Notes under the pieces: generated by a model
Seen by the model: the letters and a program-made list of their open reading frames with translations, nothing else
Database searches by the model: none
Told to the model about the DNA's origin: nothing
Part shown: piece by piece, positions 1 to 8,600 of the stretch
Layout of the letters: the number at the start of each line of letters is the position of its first letter
Position numbering within the stretch: position 1 is the first letter of the stretch
Position numbers and translations under genes: made by a program
DNA from: Pelomonas sp036401055
Lineage (GTDB): Bacteria; Pseudomonadota; Gammaproteobacteria; Burkholderiales; Burkholderiaceae_C
DNA: 14,907 nt
Assembly (NCBI GenBank): GCA_036401055.1
Contig: DASWWC010000225.1
Location: forward strand, 1-14,907
Direction: 5' to 3'

Positions 1-1068
1 GACGCCGCGGTCGAGCGCCTCATTGCGCAGCGCCAGTTGCCGGGCGCAGCGCTGTGGATCGAGCGCGTCGGACAGCGCAGCTACCACCGCGCCTACGGCC
101 AGCGCGCCGTCGAGCCGGCGCCCGAGCCGCTGGACGAGGCCACCGTCTTCGACGCCGCTTCGCTGACCAAGCCCGTTGTCACGGCCACGCTGGTGCAGTT
201 GCTGCGTGAGCGCGGCCAGCTCGACATGGAAGCGTCGCTGCAGCGCTACCTGCCCGACTGCGGTGGCGCCGACAAAGCCCCCATCACGCTGCGCCATCTG
301 CTGACACACAGCTCCGGCCTCCCCTCCGGCCTGCCCCGCAGCGGCCCGGCGGGCAACTGGACCGGTCAGGACGGCGCCGAGCGCACGGCCTGCGCCCTGG
401 CACCGACGGCCGCCCCCGGCGCACTGTTCCGCTACTCGGACGTCAACTTCATACTGCTCGGCCGCATCATCGAGCGCCAGAGCGGCATGCCGCTGGAGCG
501 CTTCGCCGAACAGGCCCTGTTCAAGCCGCTCGGCATGGCCGACAGCGGCTACCTACCCTTGCAGCGCATGGACGCCGCCCGCATCGCCCCCACCGAACGT
601 CAGCCGGATGGCCGGGTGCTGCGCGGCGAGGTGCATGACCCCACCGCCCGCCGCATGGGCGGCGTGGCCGGCCATGCGGGCTTGTTCACGACCACGGCCG
701 ACTTGGCCCGCTTTGCGCGCATGCTGCTGGCCGGTGGCGTGACCGAGGATGGCCGACGCCTGTTGTCGCCGGAGAGCGTGGCACTGCTGACGACGCCGCA
801 GTCGCCTGCCGGGCTCGCCGAGAAGCGCAGCATGGGTTGGGACATCGCCTCGCCCTACGCGCGCCCCCGTGGCAGTCTCTACCCGACCACCAGCTTCGGC
901 CACACCGGCTTCACCGGCTGCGTGCTGTGGCTGGACCCCACGAGCCACAGCTTCTATGTGCTGCTGTCCAACCGCGTGCACCCGACGGCCGGCACCAATG
1001 TGCTGCCGCTGTACGGCGAGCTGGGCACGCTGGCCGCGAAGGCGGTGGGCGTCGCACCGGCGCCCTGA
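1..1068 (+). CDS. Serine hydrolase of the beta-lactamase class C / PBP4*-esterase family (5' end cut off)
   Basis: The reading frame is open from the first base, and the first residues (DAAVERLIAQRQLPGAALWI) already match the beginning of the beta-lactamase fold. The true start and any signal peptide therefore lie before the window; the TTG at 37 is only the first internal candidate. The three active-site motifs are visible. Nucleophile and lysine are in SLTK (S codon at 160). The tyrosine motif is YSDVN (Y codon at 433). The third motif is a GHTG box near 898-909, replacing the KTG of true beta-lactamases. This set is typical of penicillin-binding-protein-like esterases and D-amino peptidases (MEROPS S12) rather than resistance enzymes. 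The substrate cannot be read from sequence. The gene ends one base before the stop of the convergent gene on the minus strand, and I see no terminator between them. Family is confident; specific function is unknown. Confidence 0.88.
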   Translation, partial: DAAVERLIAQRQLPGAALWIERVGQRSYHRAYGQRAVEPAPEPLDEATVFDAASLTKPVVTATLVQLLRERGQLDMEASLQRYLPDCGGADKAPITLRHLLTHSSGLPSGLPRSGPAGNWTGQDGAERTACALAPTAAPGALFRYSDVNFILLGRIIERQSGMPLERFAEQALFKPLGMADSGYLPLQRMDAARIAPTERQPDGRVLRGEVHDPTARRMGGVAGHAGLFTTTADLARFARMLLAGGVTEDGRRLLSPESVALLTTPQSPAGLAEKRSMGWDIASPYARPRGSLYPTTSFGHTGFTGCVLWLDPTSHSFYVLLSNRVHPTAGTNVLPLYGELGTLAAKAVGVAPAP

Positions 1069-1069
1069 C

Positions 1070-1648
1070 TCAGGCCTTGGCGGCCAGCGAGCCCGGGTAG
1101 GTCAGCGAGCTCGAGTTCGCCGAGACCGAGAAGACGACGCTGGTGGTGACGCTCTGCTGCATCAAGGAGGTGTAGAGCGACATCACGCCGCCAGAGGTCT
1201 TGGACAGCTTGGCCGCCTGTGAGATGGCAGCGTTTTGCTGGATGGTGGTGGACAGCTTCATCGCGTCGCGCGCCTGGTGGGCGATGCGGGTCGCAAAATT
1301 GGGCTGGCTGGTGTCACCCTTCAGGAAGGCCGCAGCGGCCGCCCGGTCGGCTTCGGAGCCCTTGAACTCGACGCTGCCGTCGCTCTTCACCGCGAACTCC
1401 ACGGTTCCCGCCAGCTTGACGCCGGCCTTGGTCATGGCCGCGCGCAGCTCGGTGGCCAGCGCCTTCTGGGCCGTTTCCAAACTGCGTGCCGCCGCCGCCG
1501 ACTTGACCGTGCCCGCGGCGCGATCCAGCGCGGCCTGCGGCAGCGCCGGGGTGCCGGCCTTGCCCGCCGCCTTGGGGTTCGTCGCCGCACTGTCGAAGCC
1601 CTGGGCCGACAGGTAGCTGAGCAGGGGATTGTTGATGCTGGAAACCAC
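1070..1648 (-). CDS. Uncharacterised alanine-rich protein, about 192 residues
   Basis: I do not recognise this protein. From a GTG at 1646-1648 it would begin VVSSINNPLLSYLSAQGF and run 192 residues, ending SLTYPGSLAAKA. It is rich in Ala, Ser and Thr, has no cysteine, signal peptide or membrane span, and looks largely helical. The middle (roughly residues 80-125) has a strand-like segment, VEFAVKSDGSVEFKG, followed by an Ala-rich helix. That resembles a small repeat-like unit in several uncharacterised bacterial proteins (impression only). The start is uncertain: no Shine-Dalgarno sequence precedes the GTG, and the frame stays open upstream to 1792. Longer forms would overlap the divergent thioredoxin-like gene and add low-complexity arginine-rich residues. 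Reality as a gene rests on the convergent fit (1-base gap to the preceding stop) and protein-like composition. Confidence 0.62.
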   Translation of the reverse strand: MVSSINNPLLSYLSAQGFDSAATNPKAAGKAGTPALPQAALDRAAGTVKSAAAARSLETAQKALATELRAAMTKAGVKLAGTVEFAVKSDGSVEFKGSEADRAAAAAFLKGDTSQPNFATRIAHQARDAMKLSTTIQQNAAISQAAKLSKTSGGVMSLYTSLMQQSVTTSVVFSVSANSSSLTYPGSLAAKA

Positions 1649-1679
1649 GACGGCATCTTGCAGCCGCGGCGCCGGCCCG

Positions 1680-1700
1680 AACGGCGCAACTGCGCCCGTT
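1680..1700. promoter_or_regulatory. Inverted repeat in the divergent gap, possible operator
   Basis: The core GGCGCA-AC-TGCGCC (1683-1696) is a perfect inverted repeat. It extends outward to AACGG...CCGTT if one extra C is allowed on the right arm. It sits in the roughly 100-bp space between the divergent starts at 1648 (-) and 1749 (+), where a shared operator would be expected. The 2-base centre makes a stable RNA hairpin unlikely, so a protein-binding DNA site is the better reading. No regulator is identified, and GC-rich DNA produces such repeats by chance. Confidence 0.3.
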
Positions 1701-1748
1701 TTCCCCTGCTCCTCGGGGCACCTGCGGCCCATGGCACCATGCCGGCCC

Positions 1749-2087
1749 ATGACCCTCCACGTCGCCTGCCTGTGCGCTGCCTGGTGCCGCACCTGCGAGT
1801 CCTACCAGCAAGTCTTCGAAGCCGCCTGCGCCGAGCTGCCGCAGCCCGGCCTGCGCGTGCATTGGATCGACATCGAGGACGAGTCCGAGTTGGTCGGCGA
1901 CCTCGACATCGAGACCTTCCCGACGCTGCTGATTGCCGACGACACCCATGTGCGGTTCGCCGGCCCGCTGACGCCGCAGCCCGAGACGCTCCGGCGCATC
2001 CTCAGGGCGCATCTTGCCGACCCGACGCCGGCCCGGGTGGACGCCGATCACGTCGCGCTGGCCGACCGGCTACGGGCGTTGGCCTGA
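1749..2087 (+). CDS. Small thioredoxin-fold protein with a WCRTC active site
   Basis: This 112-residue protein begins MTLHVACLCAAWCRTCESYQ. It carries a redox-type CxxC motif (WCRTC, residues about 13-17) directly after the first beta strand, and the thioredoxin cis-proline signature in DIETFPTLLIAD. Both are hallmarks of the thioredoxin family. The dipeptide between the cysteines is RT instead of the GP of classical thioredoxin, so the redox potential and partners probably differ. There is no signal peptide or membrane segment, so it should be cytoplasmic. The ATG at 1749 was chosen because it places the first strand at the N terminus as in the family; an in-frame ATG at 1731 would add six residues. 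Neither has a clear Shine-Dalgarno. The last 18 bases overlap the 3' end of the gene on the opposite strand. Fold assignment is strong; the physiological partner is unknown. Confidence 0.85.
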   Translation: MTLHVACLCAAWCRTCESYQQVFEAACAELPQPGLRVHWIDIEDESELVGDLDIETFPTLLIADDTHVRFAGPLTPQPETLRRILRAHLADPTPARVDADHVALADRLRALA

Positions 2088-2540
2088 CCGGCCGGTGACG
2101 GCGTATGCCGCCGAGGCCAGTTCCTCGCGCGACCAATGCCTCGTCAGCCAGATCATCAGCGCCGCGTTCGACGCCTGCCAGCCGAGCATGCCGCCTCCGG
2201 CGCGCTCCGCCGCCAAGTGGTCGCGCGCCACCCAGTAGGCGAGCTCCTCGCCGGGGCGCACCCGGTCGCGCGTGACCAGCGCCACGACGAAGCCGTAGGG
2301 GTTCAGCGGCTCCAGCACGAGCGGCCCCTCGCCGCCCGCCCTGCGCCACACCTCGTCCTGCTGCTGCGGCGTGGCGAGCACTTGGGGCCTGTCAGGCAAG
2401 GTCGGCAGACGGGCCAGGGCGACCTCATACACCAGCCACGGCGCCAGCAGGCACACGGTGATGGCCAGGACAACCAGGGCAGCAAGTCCGCGGAGCAACA
2501 GACGCACGAAAAGGAGGTGATGAGCAGCGACCGCGACCAT
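2070..2540 (-). CDS. Hypothetical membrane-anchored protein, about 156 residues
   Basis: I do not recognise the family. From the ATG at 2538-2540 the protein begins MVAVAAHHLLFVRLLLRGL and has one strongly hydrophobic segment (about residues 10-35) that would anchor it in the inner membrane. The rest, about 115 residues, would be soluble, probably periplasmic. It contains tryptophan-bearing patches such as LAYWVARDHL and ALMIWLTRHWSREELASA. This ATG was preferred because AAGGGA lies 8 bases upstream on its strand and the membrane segment follows directly; the frame is open further up to 2657, where it would run into the glucan synthase start. The gene diverges from ndvB with a 104-bp gap, so it probably shares its control region. 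Its 3' end overlaps the thioredoxin-like gene by 18 bp. Role unknown; an envelope function is only suggested by topology and position. Confidence 0.68.
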   Translation of the reverse strand: MVAVAAHHLLFVRLLLRGLAALVVLAITVCLLAPWLVYEVALARLPTLPDRPQVLATPQQQDEVWRRAGGEGPLVLEPLNPYGFVVALVTRDRVRPGEELAYWVARDHLAAERAGGGMLGWQASNAALMIWLTRHWSREELASAAYAVTGRSGQRP

Positions 2541-2570
2541 CCTACGCGTCCCTTCTAACGACCCATCGCG

Positions 2571-2590
2571 TGTAGGACAGGACCGACAGG
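2571..2590 (+). promoter_or_regulatory. Conserved motif TGTAGG-N6-CCGACAGG, copy 1 (upstream of ndvB)
   Basis: TGTAGG (2571-2576), six bases, then CCGACAGG (2583-2590). TGTAGG and CCGACA form an imperfect inverted repeat with one mismatch per arm, as a dimeric regulator might bind. The same arrangement recurs at 11490-11509 in the other divergent promoter region. Downstream similarity continues (a run resembling CACACxGCC, then ATG 13 bases after the motif in both copies), although here that ATG is followed by a stop after two more codons. A second partial arm, CCTACGCG, occurs at 2541-2548 and pairs with CGCGTGTAGG at 2567-2576. The motif lies between a minus-strand gene and the glucan synthase and could serve both. 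Confidence 0.5.
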
Positions 2591-2644
2591 CACACGCGCC
2601 CCATGCTGCTGTGAGACGGCCCTGGCGGCGCCGACAGTGCTTGC

Positions 2645-5600
2645 ATGACAGCGCCACGCTCCACCGCCCCCGACCTGACGCCCGCGGGGGCCGCGCAGGC
2701 CTTCGTGCGCCTCGCCAGCGGGCCGGAGGCCGCAGCGGCGCCCGTGCGCGCCGTCCAGTTCGGCGCGGAGCGCTTTGCCGAGCATGGCCGCAGCCTCGCC
2801 GCCGCCCAGCGTGTGGACGACCCGAGCAGCCAGCCCCGCCCTTTTTCGCCGAGGCTGCGCAGCAACCTGCGGGTCTGGGCCGCAGCGCTGGACGTACTGT
2901 CCGAGGAGGGGCTGCAGGCCGACATCGACCCCGCCCATGCCTGGCTGCTGGACAACGCGCGCATCATGCAGCAGCAGCTCGACGAGGTGCTGCACGACCT
3001 GCCGCGCAGCTACTTCCAGCGCTTGCCGCGCCTGGCTGACGAGCCGCTGCAGGGCCTGCCGCGCGTCTACGGTGTGGCCTGGGCCTGGGTGGCCCACGCC
3101 GACAGCTCCCTGGAGCTGCCTCTGCTGCACCATTTCCTGACGGGCCACCACGAGGTGGAGGCCCTGACGCTGCGCGAGCTGTGGGCGCTGCCATCCACGC
3201 TGCGCGTGGTGCTGGTGGAGAACCTGCGCCGGTTGGCCGAGCGCGCCGCCTGGCGCCACCTGGCACGCCGCGCAGCGCAGCGCCTGTTCGAGACCCTGCC
3301 CCACATGGAGGCCGCTGCCGTGCGCACGCAGCTGCAGCAGTGGCAGTCGGCATGGCCCCGGGACCCGGCGCTCGCCGCACTGGCGCTGCGCCTGCATGAA
3401 CGGCTGACCGACCGCGCACTCGGGCAACCCGGGGAGCGTGACGCCGACGACTCCGCATGGACGGCGGCGAGCACCTGGCTGGCCGAGGTGCTGCCCGACC
3501 CCACCGCCGCCCAGGCCGCCGAGCAAGCTGAAAGCGCGGCCGACCACCAGAGCATCCGCAACGCCATCGGCAGCCTGCGCAACCTCGGCGCCGCCGACTG
3601 GGCCGGCCTGTTCGAGGCGGTTCACCCGACGCTGCGCGCCCTCAGCCGCATCGACGTCTACCGCCAGGAACACGAAGCCACGCGCGACCGCGTCATGCAC
3701 GCCATCGAAGCGCTGACGGAACGCCATGGCGCGGCCGAGGCCGACGTGGCCCAGGTCCTGAGCCTGCTCTGCAACGACCCGGCCTGGTCGGAAGATGCCG
3801 AGGAGCGCGCGCCGCTGTACTGGCTGGCCGGCCCGGGCTACCCGCAACTGCTGGTCGAGCTGCGCCTCAAGCCCACCGGCGGCGAACGCCTGGCCGCCGC
3901 GCTTCGCCGCCATCGCGTCGCCCTCTACCTGGCCTGCCTGGCCGCGCTGCTGGGCGCCACGGTGTTCGCCGTGCTGATCCTCGGCCTGCCGCACGGCGCC
4001 GGCTGGCCCATGGCCGTGGCCGCCGTGCTGCTGTCACTGCTGCCGGCCAGCGAGGCCGTCGTCGCACTGGCCAACCGCCTCATCAGCGAGAGCGCCGCGC
4101 CGGCCCGCCTGCCGCGCCTGAATTGGCCGCACGGCATCCCTCCCACAGCACGCAGCCTCGTCGTCATTCCCTGCCTGCTGACACGGACCCGGGGGATCAC
4201 GACGCTGCTGGCCCAGCTGGAGCGCCACCACCTCGCCAACCTGGAGGCCGAGACGCAGTTCGCGCTGCTCAGCGACTGGGGCGACGCCAAGGCCCAGCAC
4301 CAGCCGCAGGACGAGGCCTTGCTGGCCCATGCGCGCGCCGGCATCGAGGCGCTGAACCTGCGCCACGGCAGCGCCTGCGACGGTCGGCCGCGCTTCTTGC
4401 TGCTGCACCGCGAGCGGCGCTGGAGCGAGTCCGAGCAGCGCTGGATAGGCTGGGAGCGCAAGCGCGGCAAGACCGAGACGCTGACGGTGCTGCTCGCGGG
4501 CCTGCCGGCGCCGCCCGGTCTGCCACCCGAGCATTTCGTCGACCTCGGGGCCCTGTCCACGCCAGCGCCGGGTATCCGTCACCTCGTCACGCTGGACGCC
4601 GACACCGCCCTGCCTCCCGGCGCCCTGCGCGAGCTGGTCGCCATCGCCGCCCATCCGCTGAACCGGCCGCGCCTGGGGACCTCGGCCAGCGGCGCCGTCA
4701 CCGTCGTGCGCGGCCACGGCATGCTGCAGCCGCGCGTGGCCACGCCGCTGGCCACGGCCGCCGGCAGTTCCACCGTGCACGGCACGGGCTTCCACAGCCT
4801 GTTCGCCGGCCAGCCGGGGCTGGACCCTTACAGCGCCGCCAGCTCCGAGGTCTACCAGGACCTGTTCGACGAGGGGAGTGCCACCGGCAAAGGCCTCATC
4901 GACGTGCAGGCTGCCGCCCGGGTACTGGCCCACCGTCTGCCCGAGGGCCAGGTGCTCAGTCACGACCTGCTGGAAGGCTCGCTGATGCGCTGCGCCGGCG
5001 TCAGCGACGTCGTGCTGGTGGAGCCCGCACCCATGCATGCCGACGTGGCCGCCTCGCGCATCCACCGCTGGACGCGCGGCGACTGGCAGTTGCTGCCCTT
5101 CCTCGCCCACCCGACGAAATGGGGCCTGCACGGCATCCACGTCTGGAAAATGCTGGACAACCTGCGCCGCTCCCTCGTGGCGCCGGCCGCGCTGCTGCTG
5201 CTGGTGGCGTCCTGGGTGGGCGTGGGCCTGACACCGGCCTACGCCTTGGGCCTTGTCGCCGCGGCCTTCGGCGCCGGGCCGCTCATGGGCGCGCTCGCGG
5301 CCAGCGCGCCAGCGCGCGATCGCATCTCGCTGCCGCGCTTCTACCGCCAGGCAGCCATCGAACTGGCTCGCGCCATCGGCGGTGTCGTCTGGCATGTGGC
5401 CATGCTGCCAGCGTCCACCTGGCTCAGCCTGGACGCCATCGCGCGCGCGCTGTGGCGCCAGCGGGTCAGCCACCAGCACCTGCTGGAATGGACCACCGCC
5501 GACGCCGCCGAGGCTGCCGCCCGAACCGACTGGCTGCCGCTGTGGCGGCAGCACCGGCGACTCACCATCGCCAGCGGCGTGCTAGCGCTGCTGCTCATGA

Positions 5601-8600
5601 CGCCGGCGCTGATCGGCCGGTCGGTGGATTGGGACATGGCCCTGCCCCTGCTGGCCGCGTGGGCGCTGTCGCCATTGTGGATAGGCCTCGCCAGCCGGCC
5701 GCGCACACGGCCGCGCCGCGAGGCCATTGACGACGACGCGCGTCAGTACCTGCTGGGCGTGGCGCGGGACACCTGGCGCTGGTTCGAGCGCTGGGTCACC
5801 AAGGACGACAACGACCTGCCGCCCGACAACGTGCAGTTCGACCCTGACATCGCCGTCGCCCATCGCACTTCGCCCACCAACATCGGCCTGTACCTGCTTT
5901 CGGCCTGCTGCGCACGGGAGTTCGGCTGGCTGCACGACGTGGGCTTGGCCGAGCGCATCCAGCGCACGCTGGACACGCTGGACCGCCTGCCCCGCCACCG
6001 CGGCCACTTCTACAACTGGCTGGACACCCAGAGCCTGGCCGTGCTGGACCCCCCCTATGTCTCCAGCGTGGACAGCGGCAACCTCTGTGCCCACCTGCTG
6101 GTCGTCGCCGCCGCGTGCGAGGGTTTTGCCCGCGGGGGCGAAGGCATGCCGCCACCACCGGCCGTGGCCGAGGCGCTGAATGCTGTCGCCGCGCGTGCCC
6201 GCGCCATCGCGCTGGCCCACGACTTCGGCTGGCTCTACGACCCGCAGCGCCGCCTGCTTCACATTGGCGCCGTCGTCGGCGTGGGCACCGAGCCCGGCAC
6301 CGAGCGGCTGGACCTGAACCACTATGACCTGCTCGCCTCCGAGGCGCGCCTGGCCAGCCTCGTCGCCATCGCCAAGGGCGACATCCCGCCGGCGCATTGG
6401 GGCGCCTTGGGCCGGCCCTTCTTCTCGCGTGGCCGCGTGACAGGGCTGAAGAGCTGGTCCGGCTCGATGTTCGAGATGCTGATGCCCTCACTGGTGCTGG
6501 ACGAGCCTGCCGGCAGCGCGCTGGCCGAGGCCGCCCGCGCGACGGTCATGGAGCAGATCCGTGCCGGGCGCGCGGCGGGCCTGCCATGGGGCGTCTCCGA
6601 AAGCGCCTATGCGCGGCGCGACCACAGTCTCGCCTACCAGTACGGCCCGCAGGGCGTGGCCAGCCTGGCCCTGCGCGACACGCCCACCGACGAGCTGGTC
6701 GTCGCACCCTACGCCAGCCTGATGGCGACCATGGTGATGCCGCGCGCGGCGGTGGCCAACCTGCGCGCGCTGCAGGCCCTGGGCGCCCGCCACGACGGCG
6801 GCTTCATGGAGGCGCTGGACTACACGCAGGCCCGCCAGCCCGAGGCCGCCGACGCCACCTCCCAGCCCGGGCGGCGATTCCAACGCATCGGCACGACCAT
6901 GGCCCACCACCATGGCATGTCGCTGGTCGCGCTGACCGAGGTGCTGTGCGGCGGCGCGCCGCAGCGCTGGGCCGACGCCGAGCCGCGCCTGTGTGCAGTG
7001 CGCTGGCTGCTGCACGAGCGCGCGCCGCACAAGGTGGCGCCTCTGCGAGAGCCACCTCCCAGGCCCGTTCGTAACACGCCGCGCCGCGCCCGCATTTCGC
7101 TGGTGGTGCCGGAGCTGCACGGCCGCGCCCTGCCGGCCACCGCGTGGCTGGGCCACGGCAAACTCACCGCGATGGTGCGCGAGCACGGCGGCGGCACGCT
7201 GGTCTGGGGCGAGCCCGGCTCGCAGGTGCTGGTGAGTCGCTGGCGCGACGACCTCGCGCAGGACCTGCTGGGGCACCACCTCCACCTGCGCGATCTGGAC
7301 CTGCACTGGAACGGCAGCCCCGAGCAGAGTCCCTGGCGCTCGCTGACGTTGCGGCCGACGCCCGGCCCGCAGTGGCGCTACAGCTGCCGGCTGCACCCGG
7401 CCAGTGCACAGTTCAACGCCGAGGGCGAAGAGCTGCAGGCCCACACCGAAACCTGGGTGGCGGTGGAGGATGACGTCGAGCTGCGTCGGATCACGTTGCG
7501 CAATCTGGCCCGGCGACCGCGCCAGCTGGCGCTGGTGTCCAGTTTCGAGCCAGTGCTGGCGCCGGCCAAGGCCGACCTGGCCCACCCGGCCTTCGGGAAG
7601 CTCTTCCTGCAGGCCCGCTGGGAGCCCGAGCAGCAGGCCCTGCACTGGCAGCGTCTGCCCCGCGGCCCCAACGAGCAGCCCGTGCACGCCGTGCATGCGC
7701 TGGTGGGCGTGGAACTCGACGGCGGCGCGCGCCTGGAGCAGTCGCGCGCCAGCGCCGATCGCGCCCATTGGCTGGCCCGCGGCGGCACGCCCGGGCAGCC
7801 TGGTGGCGTCATCGCCCATGCGAATGCTCAGGCCCTGCTGGGCGCAGACATGCCCGGCCTGGAGACCGAGGCCGGGCCGCTGGACACCGGCAACGACCCG
7901 ATCTCGCTGTTGCACCTGGTGTTGACGCTGCCTCCTGGCGCGCGCGTCACGCTGACGCTGGCCACCGCCGCGGCCCGCGAGCCGCGGACCCTCGATCACT
8001 TGCTGGACAAACTTCGCCAGCCGGCCCTGTGCGAGCGCTCGCTGACGCTGGCCCACACCATGGCTGGCGTGCGCACCCAGGGGGCCAGCCTGGCGCCGGG
8101 CGCCTGGCGCGCGGGCCTGACGCTGCAGACTCTGCTGACCTCACAGGCCGCGCGCGAGCCCCTGCCCGTGCCCGAGACAGGCTTCGAGCGCGATGCGCTG
8201 TGGCGCCACGGCATATCGGGCGATGACCCCATCGTGCTGATCCGCGTCGCCGACGCGACCGGGGTCGTCATGGTGCGCGAGCTGTGCGCGCTGCTGCAGG
8301 CCCAGGGCAGTCCGTTGCCGGTGGACGTCGTCGTCCTGGACGCCGAGCCGCCGTCGTACCTGGCGCCGGTGTCCCGCGCGCTGCGCTCGCTGGCAGAGCA
8401 GCAGCTGCAGGGCCGCTGCCGCGTGCATGTGCTCGCCGACGAGACCGTGGGCCCGGACACCCGATTCGCGCTCAACCTGCTGGCGCGCGTGCGCTGGTTC
8501 GCCGATGGCCGCCCGCTGGCCCAGCAGCTCGAGCGCCTGGGTCAGAGCCACGAGCAGTCCGCCAAGGCACGACGTGGCGCGGGTGCGACGCTGGTGTCCA

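Noticed and set aside
2511..2558. AAGGAGGTGATG, a near-perfect anti-16S match, followed by a 12-residue plus-strand frame (MSSDRDHPTRPF) upstream of ndvB; possible leader peptide.
   Set aside because: The ATG lies inside the ribosome-site match (2 bases after AGGAGG), too close for normal initiation. The stretch also codes on the other strand for the HHLLF part of the one-TM protein, which explains the sequence.
2603..2614. ATG at the same distance from the conserved motif as the importer start, considered as the true ndvB start.
   Set aside because: It is in frame with ndvB but meets TGA after three codons (ATG CTG CTG TGA), so it could only serve if the sequence had an error there.
2555..5730. 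Several 480-535-codon frames overlapping the first third of ndvB on both strands.
   Set aside because: All are shadows of the NdvB frame, with Arg/Ala/Gly-rich composition, no domain motifs and no ribosome sites.
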